DNA of 20,254 nt. Origin: CAVPEW01 sp963703565 (GTDB taxonomy: Bacteria > Actinomycetota > Acidimicrobiia > Acidimicrobiales > VFJN01). The stretch spans positions 1 to 20,254 of the forward strand of contig CAVPEW010000040.1 in NCBI GenBank assembly GCA_963703565.1, given 5' to 3'. Below the pieces are notes generated by a model. It worked only from the letters and a program-made list of their open reading frames with translations, was not told where the DNA came from and searched no databases. Positions 6,386-16,556 of this stretch are shown here, one piece after another. The position numbers and the translations under genes were made by a program. Position 1 is the first letter of the stretch. Each line of letters opens with the position of its first letter.

Positions 6386-8019
6386 CTTAGCTGCAACCGA
6401 GCCTCGACCCGGTTTCCGACCGGGTCGAGGCGCAGTTCGAGACCGAGGGTCCGGTACAGCCGGGCCCTCGCTTCGCGCTCGGCGACCTTCAGGATCTTGG
6501 CCAGATCACCGGCGTGATCGAGCGCAGCGTCGACATCCGAGGCGGTCAGCGATCGCACGGTGCGGTGCTGCTGCTCCCAAGCGATGACCGTGCTCTCGGC
6601 GCTGGCGAGATCGAGCTGGATCTGCTTCGTCGTCGCGGCGGCGAGGTTGGCGTCCATGCCGGCTCGGATGGCGGCCAGGACGCGGTCGAGCTCGACCGGG
6701 AGCGTCGCAAGGGCACGCCGAGCCGTTCGCACCTCCGGCGGTTCCGGCGAGCCAGCGGCATCGGCCGCGAGGACGGACGCGATCGTCGCGTTCCGGTGCC
6801 TGCTGTCGGCCAGCTGGTTCAGCCAGTCGTCGACGGCGTCGAGGATCCGCTCCTCCCGCACCGCCGTCGTCTTCGGGTGCTCGGTCTCGGCGTAGTCGGG
6901 ACGCTGCGCGTTGCACCGGTAGTACGGCTTGTTCTTGAGCGTGGCGCCGTGCATCGAACGACCGCAGGCCGCGCAGCGAAGGAGACCGGCGAGGACGTAC
7001 TTGCCCTCGACGGCACGCGGTCGGCGTCTGCCGGGGCCGCGAGTGTTCTGGATCCGGTCGTTGACCCGCTCGAACAGCTCGCGGTCGACGAGCGCCGGCC
7101 ATGTCGGTTCGTCGGACAGCACCCACTCCTCCTGTGGCTGCCAGTGCTGACGGCTCGTCGTGCCGGCGGCGGGATCCAGCGGGTCGAGCAGCTCGTCCTT
7201 CCGCTTCTGTCGACCGACGACCTGGTGGCCGAGGTAGCGCGGGTTCGTCAGGATCGTGCGCACGACCGAGCCGGCCCACACGCCAGCGGAGCGAGGATGC
7301 CGCACCGGCCCGATCTCGCCCGGGCTCGGATGCCCCTCGCTCTCGAGCGTCGTGGCGATCGAGCGGTAGCCGATGCCGTTGTCGTACATCTCGAAGATGC
7401 GTTGCACGATCGGCGCCGTATCCGGATCAGGGACGAGCGTCCGCAGCTTGATGCCGGCCGAAGCCTTCTGGCGCTGCGGATGCGGGATGTCGGTGTCGAC
7501 GAGTCGGTAGCCGTAGTTCGGTCGACCGCCGAGCCATCGACCTGCGGCGCCATGGGCGCGCATCGCGTTGCGCGTGCGTGTCTGCAGCCGGCGACGCTCT
7601 GCCTTCGACAGGCCGCCGAAGAGGCCCATGAGCATCTCGTGACCTTCGCTGTCGGGATCGACGCGACCGCCGAGCTCCGGCACCCACAGCTCGACGCCGT
7701 AGTGGGTCAGCGTCGGGAAGACGAGCTGGAACTGACCGCCGGAGAATGCCCGCTGCGGCTCGGCGATGACCAGCGCCGTCCAACCTCGGTGTGGATCGGC
7801 CGCGTCGAGCAGAAGACGCGAGGCCTCCGGTCGGCGGGTCCACGGCAGCTCACGAGTGACGTCGATGTCGTGGTAGATCGCGACGATCTTCCCGCCGACG
7901 GGAGCGACGAGGCGCGTGGCGATGTCGAGCTGCCAGCGCTTCGAGTCCTCAGGCGACTGCTGATCGTCGGTGCTGGTCCGGATCTAGGCGGCGCACGCCA
8001 GGATCGGTGAGCTGCTCAT
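6364..8019 (-). pseudogene. Large serine recombinase/integrase with an amber codon at position 12
   Basis: Reconstructed length is 551 residues. From ATG 8019 the chain reads MSSSPILACAA, then TAG (7984-7986), then IRTSTDDQQSPEDSKRWQ. Ser16 in RTSTDDQ is the nucleophile that forms the 5'-phosphoserine link, so everything except one N-terminal codon is present; related proteins have an aromatic residue, often Tyr, where the stop sits. The rest is normal: resolvase domain to about residue 155 (GLFGGLSKAERRRLQTRTR), recombinase domain (VQRIFEMYDNGIGYRSIATTL; VVRTILTNPRYLGHQV) and a zinc ribbon (LLRCAACGRSMHG; YYRCNA). The ATG at 7683 would give a protein without the catalytic serine. The last codons (GGGGGI, stop) overlap the tRNA fragment. 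It likely moved this element; as read, it is inactive unless the amber is a read error or is suppressed. Confidence 0.82.
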
Positions 8020-8173
8020 CGGCAGAGTTTCCCAGTGCTTCGTTCGCCGTGTCGGCGAGGTCGTGGGCGTCGAGGTAGGAGCGAACGATCGACGCGAGCA
8101 CCGCGGCGGCGGGTGCTGGCAAGGATACGAGCACCGGCCCGTCGAGCTCCACGGTCGTCTGCGGCGGCCTCAC
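7949..8173 (-). CDS. Small ORF preceding the recombinase
   Basis: Predicted 74-residue protein starting at GTG 8173 (MRPPQTTVELDGPVLVSLP), with an alanine-rich helical stretch (about 20-45) and an arginine-rich tail. It overlaps the recombinase start by 71 nt in another frame, so the two could be translationally coupled. No family recognised. It could be an accessory factor or a chance frame; the overlapping C-terminus is partly dictated by the recombinase frame. Confidence 0.45.
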   Translation of the reverse strand: MRPPQTTVELDGPVLVSLPAPAAAVLASIVRSYLDAHDLADTANEALGNSADEQLTDPGVRRLDPDQHRRSAVA

Positions 8174-8203
8174 ACTTGTAGCGATGCGCCTTCGCGCCTC
8201 CTG

Positions 8204-8237
8204 AAACGCAACAGCTCGTCGGTCGGCAGTTGCGTTT
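8204..8237. repeat. 9-bp-arm stem-loop, candidate oriT component
   Basis: AAACGCAAC, a 16-nt loop, then GTTGCGTTT: a perfect 9-bp inverted repeat in the non-coding interval between the divergent recombinase and relaxase genes. MobF origins of transfer typically contain such a hairpin beside the relaxase gene. No nic site could be recognised by eye. Confidence 0.55.
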
Positions 8238-8270
8238 TCGGCCTAGATGTCGCGCATCGCCGCAGGGATG

Positions 8271-8436
8271 GAGGACGCGCGCGCGAGGTGGGCCGGTGGG
8301 CGAGGGCCGGGAGCGGGGCGCGGGCCGGCGGCGCGGGCCGGGAGGGCGCGGCGCGGCGGGCGGGGGGCCGGGGCCGGGTGGGCGCGGGAGGGGCGCGGCG
8401 GGCCGGGGCGGGCCGGGGGAGCGCGGCGAGGGCGGA
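8271..8436 (+). repeat. G-rich low-complexity tract
   Basis: About 165 nt made almost only of G and C with occasional A and hardly any T, strongly G-biased on the plus strand, with many GGGC/GGCC/GGGG runs. It lies directly upstream of the relaxase gene and has no convincing coding content. It could form G-quadruplexes, or be a mis-sequenced or low-quality stretch. Confidence 0.7.
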
Positions 8437-8445
8437 CAGACGAGT

Positions 8446-8459
8446 GCAAAGGCCTTTGC
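8446..8459. promoter_or_regulatory. 14-bp perfect palindrome before the relaxase start
   Basis: GCAAAGGCCTTTGC, ending 2 nt before the GTG start of the relaxase. It may be an operator or a binding site for a transfer accessory protein, and a hairpin here could limit translation. Confidence 0.55.
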
Positions 8460-8461
8460 CG

Positions 8462-11036
8462 GTGACCGCCCGCGTCACGTCGCTCACTGGACCCGAGGCC
8501 GGCGCGTACTACGTCGACCCCGATCGACACGCGCTCGCGACGTACTACCTCGACGCGGGTGAGCCGCCCGGCGTGTGGGTCGGGAAACAGGCGACGGCAA
8601 TGGGTCTCGTCGGCGAGGTCGACCCCGACGCCTTCCTCTCGCTCATGGACGGACGTGACCCGTCGGGCGCGCAGCTCGGACGCGCTTACAACGACGAGTC
8701 GGTTCGCGGCTACGACGTCACGTTCTCGGCGCCGAAGTCGGTCTCGACGCTGTGGGCGCTCGGGGACGAGCACGTGGCGGGGGAGTCCCTCGCCGCTCAT
8801 GACACCGCCGTGCGAGCGGTGCTCGAGTTCGCCGAGCGGCATGCGACGACCCGCGCCACGATCGACGGCGCGGTGCAGTTCGTCGACGCCGACGGTCTCG
8901 CCATCGGCGTGTTCCGGCAGCACACCAGCCGGATGCTCGACCCGCAGCTGCACAGCCACGCCGTCGTCGTGGCCAAGGTCCGCATCCCCGACGGCCGCTG
9001 GCTCGCCCTCGACGCCCGGATGATCAAGTGCGACCAGCGCACCCTGTCGGCGCTGTACCACTCGACGCTGCGCAGCGAGCTGACCGCTCGCCTCGGCGTG
9101 CGATGGGAGGCGCCGGAGAACGGGATCGCCGAGATCGGCGGCGTCCCCGACGAGGTGCTCGACGAGCTTCTCCCAGCGGACACGCCAGGTCGAGGCTCGC
9201 CTCGACCGCAAGCTCGACCGGTTCCGCGACACCTTCGACCGTGACCCGACGCCCCAGGAGCGCTGGCGGCTCGAGCGCGAAGCCGTCCTCGACTCCCGAC
9301 CCTCGAAGCCGCATGTCGGGGAGCACGTCGACCTGCGCGGAGAGTGGGCCGAGCGCATCGAGGGAGTCGGCTTCGACCCGAGGGGAGTGGTCGACGGTGC
9401 CGTCGGGGGACTCCCCGGGCCCGGTCGCCTCACCACAGAAGTGCAGGTGGCGATGGTCGACCAGGCGCTCGCTTCGCTCAGCGCGGAGCAGTCGACGTGG
9501 CGGCCGAACGACCTCCTGAGGGAGCTGGCACGAGCGGTCCCCACCACGGTGCACGTGCCACCGACCGAGCTCGTCGAGACGCTGGAACGACTGACCGAGC
9601 GCGTCCTCGACGACCACTGTTTCGACCTCACCCCGGCTGGCATCGGACCGCTCCGCGCGTCCGACGGCCGACCGACCGCCGAGTCGATCCTCGACCGGCG
9701 CTACACGACACAGGTGATCCTCGATGAGGAGCTCGCCGTCGCCGACTGGGCCGATGGGCGCTGGTCCCGGCCAGGTACTCCCGCCCGGCTCGACGGTGCC
9801 GATGGTCTCGATCAGTTGCAGGCGCACGCTGCTGCGCTCACTGCCGGCACCGATCCTTTGGTCGCCATCGTCGGGCCGGCCGGCACTGGGAAGACGACGA
9901 TGCTCCGCGCTGCCGTCGACCACCTGACCGTGCACGGTCGTCCCGTGTTCGGCGTGGCGCCATCGGCTGCCGCTGCCGAGGTCCTGGGCCACGAGACGGG
10001 CGTTGATGCGGACACCATCGACAAGCTGCTCGTCGAGTACTCGATGCCGGGGCGACTTCCCGAGCCCCGGTACCGGCTCCCCGCCGGCACAACCGTGATC
10101 GTCGACGAAGCCGGCATGCTCGCCACACCGAAGCTCGCCGACCTGACCGCGCTCGCCGACCACCTCGACTGGCGCGTCGTCCTCGTGGGCGACCCGTTGC
10201 AATTCTCCGCCGTCGGACGCGGCGGCATGTTCAACCATCTGATCGAGCACGCGCCCGACGGCGCCGCGATCGAGCATCTCGAGCGCGTCCACAGGTTCTC
10301 CGCCGAGTGGGAAGCCGACGCCAGCCTCCGCCTCCGTCGCGGTGACGTCACCGCGCTCGAGGACTACGACGAGCATGAGCGCATCCACGGCGCACTCACC
10401 GCTGCCGACGCTCGACGCCAGGTCATCGGACGATGGCGCGAGCTGCGAGCCAACGGCGACGACGTCGTCATGCTCGCCGCCACCAACGAGTCCGTGACCG
10501 AGCTCAACCGCGCAGCCCAGCGACTACGCCTTGCCGGCGGTGCAGTCGTCCGACCACTCCGCCCCGTCACGCTCGCCGACGGCGCCCAGGCGCTCATCGG
10601 CGACGAGGTTCAGACCCGTCAGAATGACCGGTCGCTCACCAGCGACGTTGGCGTGTCGGTGAAGAATCGCCACCGCTGGGTCGTCGATGAGATCGGCGCC
10701 GACGGCTCCGTCACCGTCAGCGACGAAGAGCGCGGCCGGGTGACGCTTCCGCGCGGTTACGTGGGCGACTCGCTGACTCTCGCCTACGCCTCGACGGCGA
10801 TGGCCGCACAGGGCCGCACCGTCGACCACTCGCTCCTCCTCGTCGACGGCCCCATTGACGCCGCCGGGCTCTACGTCCCGATGACCCGAGGCCGCGATGG
10901 AAACGACGTCTGGGTGGTCACCGATCCGGGCTCGCCGTCCGATCCCGTCGACGTCCTCGCCGACGTGAGGCATCGCCGCTGGATCGACGAGCCGGCTATC
11001 GAGCATCTGCCTCAAGTGGAGGTCGACCTCGAGTGA
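8462..11036 (+). pseudogene. MobF/TrwC-type relaxase-helicase, one frameshift
   Basis: Reconstructed length is about 857 residues; it would nick and unwind the element for conjugative transfer. The relaxase domain starts at GTG 8462 (VTARVTSLTGPEAGAYY; paired tyrosines near 16-17 and 27-28, then GYDVTFSAPKSVSTLWALGD). The histidine cluster FRQHTSRMLDPQLHSH has His154, His164 and His166. At 9167 one extra C shifts the frame; removing it gives DEFSQRTRQVEARLDRK and joins the second half. That half is a RecD-like helicase: GPAGTGKTT (about 471-479), VIVDEAGML, VVLVGDPLQFSAVG and a C-terminal YASTAMAAQGRTVD...VPMTRGRD. It is shorter than plasmid TrwC/TraI, and I see no long C-terminal region. It ends with GTGA at the next frame. 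A recent lesion or read error is likely, since both halves are well conserved. Confidence 0.85.
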
Positions 11037-11065
11037 ACCGGCCAAAACTCCGCCACCACGTACTT

Positions 11066-11100
11066 TGGAGGCATGGCGGCGGCTGCCCGCGGGGCCTCCA
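11066..11100 (+). promoter_or_regulatory. Stem-loop leader ahead of hsdR
   Basis: TGGAGGC (11066-11072) pairs with GCCTCCA (11094-11100), ending 4 nt before the hsdR ATG. The left arm holds a GGAGG-like site, and the loop begins with an ATG (11073) opening an 11-codon frame, MAAAARGASSA, whose TGA overlaps the hsdR ATG. It could tune hsdR translation; this is inference. Confidence 0.35.
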
Positions 11101-11104
11101 GCGC

Positions 11105-13904
11105 ATGACAGACGACGCCTACCTGGCGGCGGAGGCTCGCGCCCGGGTCGAGATCGACCGGCAGCTCGTCGCGTGCGGGTGGGAGGTTCAGAGCCGGGAC
11201 CAGATGAACCTGTACGCCAGGCAGGGCGTGGCGGTGCGGGAGTTCATCATGGCCACCGGGCACGGGCGGGCTGACTACCTGCTCTTCATCGACGGCAAGG
11301 CGGCCGGCGCGGTTGAAGCCAAGCCCTCGGGGACTCCCTTGGCCGGGGTTGAGCCCCAGTCCGCCAAGTACGCAGCCGGCCTCCCGAAGAACCTCAGCGC
11401 ACTGGTCTCGCCCCTGCCGTTCCTCTACGAGTCGACCGGCGACGAGACGATGTTCACCGACGGCTTCGACCCGGACCCGCGGTCGCGACCGGTGGTCACC
11501 TTCCATCGACCGGAGACGCTCGCCCGGTGGATGCGCCACTGGGTCGACGACGCCGATGGCGGTTCACTCCGGGCCCGGCTGGCACGCCTCGCACCTGTCG
11601 GCCCCGAGGGGTTGCGCCGCATCCAGATCGAGGCGATCAACCGTGTCGAGGCGTCGATGGTTCACAACCATCCGCGCGCCCTCGCCCAGATGGCGACCGG
11701 CTCCGGCAAGACGTTCATGGCGGCGAACCTGGCCTACCGCCTGGTCCTGACCGCTGGCGCGGAACGCGTCCTGTTCCTCGTCGACCGCGCCAACCTCGGC
11801 CGCCAGACGCTGCGCGAGTTCCAGCAGTTCGCCACGCCCGGCGATGGTCGGAAGTTCACCGACCTCTACAACGTGCAGCTGCTCACCTCGAACCGCATCG
11901 ATCCCGCAGCGCGCGTCGTCATCACCACCGTCCAGCGCCTCTACTCGATGCTGCGCGGGGAGGAGGAGCTGCCCGAGGACGTCGACGAGAAGTCCGGATC
12001 GGAGATCGAACCGGACCGCCCGGTCGACGTCACCTACAACCCGCAGATCCCGATCGAGATGTTCGACGTCGTGATCGTCGATGAGTGTCACCGGTCGATC
12101 TACGGCGTGTGGCGGCAGGTCATCGAGTACTTCGACGCGTTCCTCGTCGGGCTCACCGCCACGCCGGCAAAGCAGACGTTCGGGTTCTTCAACCAGAACC
12201 TCGTCGTCGAGTACGGCCACGCCGAGGCCGTCGCCGACGGCGTGAACGTCGACTTCGACGTCTACCGCATCCGCACCAAGATCAGCGAGCACGGCTCGAC
12301 CGTCGAAGCCGGACTCGTCACCAAGTTCCGCGAGCGCGAGACACGCAAGGTCCGGCTCGAGAAGCTCGACGAGGACGTCGTCTACGACGCCAAGCAGCTT
12401 GACCGCGACGTCGTCTCGCTCGACCAGATCCGCACGGTCATCCGCACGTTCCGCGACAACCTGTTCAAGCCGCTCGACGAAGGCGGGATCTTCCCCGGCC
12501 GCAGTGAGGTCCCGAAGACCCTCATCTTCGCCAAGGACGACAGTCACGCCGACGACATCGTGCGCATCTGTCGTGAGGAGTTCGGGCGCGGCAATGACTT
12601 CGCCGTCAAGATCACCTATCGAACGACGGGCGTGAAGCCCGAGGACCTGCTGAACCAGTTCCGCAACAGCTTCAACCCCCGCATCGCCGTCACCGTTGAC
12701 ATGATCGCCACCGGCACCGACGTGCGACCGCTCGAGTGCGTGATGTTCATGCGCCAGGTCCGATCTCGGAACTTCTTTGAGCAGATGAAGGGGCGCGGCG
12801 TCCGCGTCATCGACCCCAACGACCTCCAAGCCGTCTCGGCCGACGCCACAGCCAAGACGCACTTCGTCATCGTTGACGCCGTCGGCGTCACCGAAGGCGA
12901 GTTCAACGACACGAACCCGCTCGACCGGCGCAAGGCCGACTCCCTCAAGAAGCTCCTCGATCAAGTAGCAGCCGGCGTGCGCGACGCGGACGTCGTGTCG
13001 ACCATCGCCGGCCGGCTCGCTCGCCTCGACCGCGTGATCTCCACCGAGGACCGGGCCGAACTCGCCGAAGCCGCTGACGGCATCGACCTCACCGACATCG
13101 TCCGAGTGCTGACCGACGCCGTAGACATCGACAAGGCTTGGGAGCGCGCCAGCGAAGCGAACGGCGGGGCCGACCCCACGGAGGAGCAGGTCGACGCCGC
13201 ACGGACCGAGCTCGTCGAGCAGGCGTCCCGCATCCTCGCCGAGCGCCCTGCGCTGCGCAGCAAGCTGCTCGACGTCCGACGCAGCTACACCCAAGTGCTC
13301 GACGAGACCTCGAAGGACGCCGTTATCGATGCCGGCTTCTCCCGAGACGCCACCGACCGGGCTCGGCAGACCGTCGAGTCCTGGCGCGCCTTCGTCGCCG
13401 AGCACCGCGACGACATCGATGCGCTCCAGATCCTCTACTCGCGGCCCTACGGCAAGCGTCTCACGCTGAAGGTCATCAAGGAGCTCGCCGCCACGATCGG
13501 CCGGCCGCCCTACAACTGGACGCCCGAGCGCCTGTGGGCCGCTTACGAAGCCCTTGAGGCGTCGCGTGCGCGGCTCAGCGGGCAAGCAGTTCACCAACCT
13601 CATCTCGCTCGTCCGCAAGGCACTCGATCCCGACGACGAGCTCGTCGCATATCCGCTGACAGTCGAGGAGCGGTTCCAGAGCTGGCTCGCACAGCAGGCG
13701 CAGGCGGGAACCGACTTCACCGACCACCAGGTCGCGTGGCTCACGAGGATCAAGGACCACCTCGCGACGAGCCTGAGCATCGCGCCAGATGACTTCGAGC
13801 TCGAGCCCTTCGTCGGGCACGGCGGATTCGGGCGCGCCAACAAGGACTTCGACGGCCGGCTCGCGCCGATCCTCGTTGAGCTCACGGAAGAACTGGTCGC
13901 GTGA
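11105..13904 (+). pseudogene. hsdR: Type I restriction enzyme R subunit (HsdR, EcoEI-like), one frameshift
   Basis: About 930 residues once joined. It is the motor and nuclease of a type I system: it pulls DNA past the bound complex and cleaves it away from the site. N-terminal nuclease motif GRADYLLFIDGKAAGAVEAK (Asp57, Glu71, Lys73). The SF2 helicase shows MATGSGKT (196-203), VIVDECHRSIYG (about 325), VGLTATP (about 348) and MIATGTDV, then FFEQMKGRGVRV. The C-terminal part carries the EcoEI-type R_C domain. At about 13556-13572 the frame changes: ALEASR continues as VRGSAGKQFTNLISLVRKALDPDDEL to the TGA at 13902. ATG 11105 is chosen over GTG 11033 because family similarity begins at TDDAYLAAEARARVEID. 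The stop overlaps the hsdS GTG. The lesion removes only the last 110 or so residues. Confidence 0.88.
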
Positions 13905-15325
13905 CGGCGCTCCCTAACGGGTGGTCGACGGCCACGCTCGACGAGCTCAATGACGCAGAGCGGCCGATTTGCTACGGCATCCTGAAGCCTGGACCGGACC
14001 TCGACGACGGTGTCCCGTACGTCAAGGTCAAGAACATCCGTGGCGAACGCATCGATGTGGGCAGCCTGAACCGGACATCGCCCGAGATCGATTCGCAATA
14101 TCGGCGGTCACGACTTCGGGCCGGCGACTTGCTCATCTCGATCCGCGGAACCTACGGCCGGGTCGCCCCCGTTCCAACCGAGCTGGAGAGCGCCAACATC
14201 ACACAAGACTCGGCCCGCATCGCGCCCGTCGGTGTTCACGCCGACTACCTGCAGAAGTTCCTCCAAGGCCCGAGCGCGCAGCAGTTCTTCGCGGAGGTTG
14301 CCCGCGGTGTTGCTGTCAAAGGCGTCAACATCGGGGACCTGCGGCAGACGCCCATCCATCTGCCGCCAGCACCGGAGCAGGCGCGGATCGTCGTTGCTAT
14401 TGACGAGGCGTTCTCCACGCTGGAAGCCGGCGAAGCCGGGCTCCACACTGCCCGCCAGCTACTCAAGCGAATGCGTGACGCGATCCTTGCGGCTGCGGTG
14501 AGCGGCCGACTCGTGCCCCAAGAGCGCACCGACACTCCTGCGACGAAGCTGCTCGCGGACCTTGGCATCGCACCCGTCGATCAGGAGGAGCTACCGAGTT
14601 TGCCTGCGGGTTGGGCATGGGCAGCGATCGAGCGTGTTGCGGCGACGGAGCCAAACGCGCTGGCGATCGGCCCGTTCGGCAGCAATCTGAAAGTCACCGA
14701 CTACGCCGACGACGGCGTTCCACTCGTCTTCGTTCGGAACATACGGCGCCGCGACTTCCGGGCGGCGCCGAAGTATGTGACACACGAGAAAGCCAAGGAG
14801 CTCGCCTCTCACTCGGTGGTCAAGGGAGACGTACTCATCACGAAGATGGGCGACCCTCCGGGCGACACGGCGGTTTACACCGAAAGCGCAGCGATCATCA
14901 CCGCTGACTGCATCAAGGTCACGTGCGGCCCATCCGTGACCCCGGAGTACATGTGCCTCGCTATCGCCGGAGGTCACACGCGGAGGCTCGTACTCGAGGC
15001 CACGAGAGGAGTGGCCCAGAAGAAGGTCTCGCTCGGGCGCTTTCGAGTCCTCCCCATTCCTATTCCGCCAGTGGAGGAGCAGGCCCGCATCGTCGCTGAG
15101 GTCGAGCGACAGATGTCGTTCATCGACGCGTGTGATCGCGCTATCGACGCCGGCCTGACGCGAGCCGCAGCACTCCGTCGATCGGTCTTGAAGGCAGCCT
15201 TCGAGGGCCGGCTTGTACCGCAGGACCCGACGGACGAGCCGGCGTCCGTGCTGTTGGAGCGGATCAGGGACGAGCGAGCGGCAGCGCCGATAGCCAGGTC
15301 CCGCCGGGCGGGAGCGAAGGCATGA
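13901..15325 (+). CDS. hsdS: Type I specificity subunit (HsdS)
   Basis: Predicted 474-residue subunit that recognises a bipartite DNA site and holds two HsdM copies. Two target recognition domains are seen. TRD1 begins LPNGWSTATLDEL with VPYVKVKNIRGERIDVGSL; TRD2 begins at about 227 (LPAGWAWAAIERV) with IGPFGSNLKVTDY and VPLVFVRNIRRRDF. Each is followed by the conserved helical spacer: PPAPEQARIVVAIDEAFSTLEAG then AILAAAVSGRLVPQ (near 205), and PPVEEQARIVAEVERQMSFIDAC then VLKAAFEGRLVPQ (near 440). GTG 13901 overlaps the hsdR stop (GTGA), so the two are coupled. The frame is intact and of normal length. The recognition sequence cannot be read from the protein. About 65 nt follow before the next gene. 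Confidence 0.92.
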   Translation: MTALPNGWSTATLDELNDAERPICYGILKPGPDLDDGVPYVKVKNIRGERIDVGSLNRTSPEIDSQYRRSRLRAGDLLISIRGTYGRVAPVPTELESANITQDSARIAPVGVHADYLQKFLQGPSAQQFFAEVARGVAVKGVNIGDLRQTPIHLPPAPEQARIVVAIDEAFSTLEAGEAGLHTARQLLKRMRDAILAAAVSGRLVPQERTDTPATKLLADLGIAPVDQEELPSLPAGWAWAAIERVAATEPNALAIGPFGSNLKVTDYADDGVPLVFVRNIRRRDFRAAPKYVTHEKAKELASHSVVKGDVLITKMGDPPGDTAVYTESAAIITADCIKVTCGPSVTPEYMCLAIAGGHTRRLVLEATRGVAQKKVSLGRFRVLPIPIPPVEEQARIVAEVERQMSFIDACDRAIDAGLTRAAALRRSVLKAAFEGRLVPQDPTDEPASVLLERIRDERAAAPIARSRRAGAKA

Positions 15326-15392
15326 GTGGCCGTCACACCCCCGAAGTACGGTCGATCGGTGCTGCTCGAAGTGTCCGAGGAGGTGTGCGGCC

Positions 15393-16556
15393 GTGAGCGT
15401 GCGAGTCGAAGTCCGGCCGAACGTCTTGACCTGGGCTCGGGCGCGCTCCGGCATCGCTGAGGACGACTGGGACCGCCGGTTTCCGAAGTTCGACGCCTGG
15501 CTGACCCGCGAGGCCGCACCGACGCTGAAGCAGCTCGAGGACTTCGCACGGAAGACGCACACACCGGTTGGTTTTCTCTTCTTGGAGGAACCGCCCGTCG
15601 AGACGGTGCCGATCCCTGACTTCCGTACGGTCGGCGACCGGCCAGTCGGCGCCGATGAGGTCGTGTCCGCCGACCTGCTCGATGTGATCTACGCCTGCGA
15701 GCGTCGGCAGGAGTGGTACCGGGACAACCAGGTCCTCGAAGGCGAACCTCCATTGGACTTCGTCGGCGAGGCATCTACGAGGGACGCGGTCGAGGATATC
15801 GCCGGACAGATGCGGGTGGTCCTCGACTGGACGGCGCAGAACCGTGCGACGTGCCGCGGGTCCGACGGCGCGCTGACGTGGCTCCGTGAGCACGCGGAAG
15901 CAGCCGGCGTCCTGGTCATGATCAGCGGCATCGTCGGCTCCAACACGCATCGAACGCTCGATCCTCAGGAGTTCCGAGGCTTCGCGCTCGCCGACCCGTA
16001 CGCCGCGCTCGTGTTCGTCAACGGCGCGGACAGCAAATCGGCCCAGGTGTTCACGCTCGTGCACGAGCTTGCCCATCTCTGGCTGGGTGAGACGGCGCTG
16101 TCCGATCTCGACCCGCGTTCCCTTCGGGCCAACGAGGTCGAGCGGTGGTGCAACCAGGTCGCCGCTGAGTTCCTGGTGCCGATGGCCGAGTTCCGCAACC
16201 GACTCAATTCGAGCGGGGACTTGCGGGCTCAACTGCAGCCACTCGCCGAGCACTTCCGCGTCAGCCCCCAGGTGGTTCTCGGTCGGCTTCGCGAGGCCGG
16301 CGCACTGACCTGGGAGCAGTACCTCGTCGAGCTGGACGTGGAACGCGAGCGTGTCGCGGAATTTCTTACGGCCGGCGGCGGTGGTGGGGGGAACTATTAC
16401 AACACCAAGCCCGTCCAGGTAAGTCGTCGGTTCGCGCGCGCTCTGATCGCGAGCGCCAAGGAGGGCCGCACCCCCTACACGCGGGCCTTCCGGCTGCTCG
16501 ACGTGAAGAGCGGGTCGACGTTCGACGGCCTCGCCGAGCATCTCGGAGTGGTGTGA
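15393..16556 (+). CDS. ImmA/IrrE-family metallopeptidase with atypical N-terminal HTH-like region
   Basis: Predicted 387-residue protein starting at GTG 15393 behind GGAGGTG. The zinc site is clear: HELAH at 224-228 and Glu259 in AAEFLVP. The N-terminal 65 residues (LTWARARSGIAEDDW, LKQLEDFARKTHTPVGFLFLEEPP) look like the degenerate XRE-type region that precedes many members. A glycine run (about 352-357, AGGGGGGNYY) leads to a short C-terminal domain (VSRRFARALIASAKEGRTPYTRAFRLLDV). Family members such as ImmA cleave or inactivate a repressor, and some act as antitoxin-like partners. The stop overlaps the next start, so it is almost certainly co-expressed with the PIN-like DUF4411 gene. Its role inside a restriction operon is unknown. 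Confidence 0.87.
   Translation: MSVRVEVRPNVLTWARARSGIAEDDWDRRFPKFDAWLTREAAPTLKQLEDFARKTHTPVGFLFLEEPPVETVPIPDFRTVGDRPVGADEVVSADLLDVIYACERRQEWYRDNQVLEGEPPLDFVGEASTRDAVEDIAGQMRVVLDWTAQNRATCRGSDGALTWLREHAEAAGVLVMISGIVGSNTHRTLDPQEFRGFALADPYAALVFVNGADSKSAQVFTLVHELAHLWLGETALSDLDPRSLRANEVERWCNQVAAEFLVPMAEFRNRLNSSGDLRAQLQPLAEHFRVSPQVVLGRLREAGALTWEQYLVELDVERERVAEFLTAGGGGGGNYYNTKPVQVSRRFARALIASAKEGRTPYTRAFRLLDVKSGSTFDGLAEHLGVV

Noticed and set aside
6514..8010. 498-codon plus-strand open frame opposite the recombinase
   Set aside because: It is the antisense shadow of the serine recombinase, which carries all the recognisable domains.
8243..10388. Two long minus-strand frames opposite the relaxase
   Set aside because: Antisense shadows; the plus strand carries the HUH, Walker A and helicase motifs.
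11564..14098. 844-codon minus-strand open frame opposite hsdR
   Set aside because: It mirrors the strongly supported hsdR/hsdS frames and shows no family motifs; long antisense frames are expected in high-GC genes.
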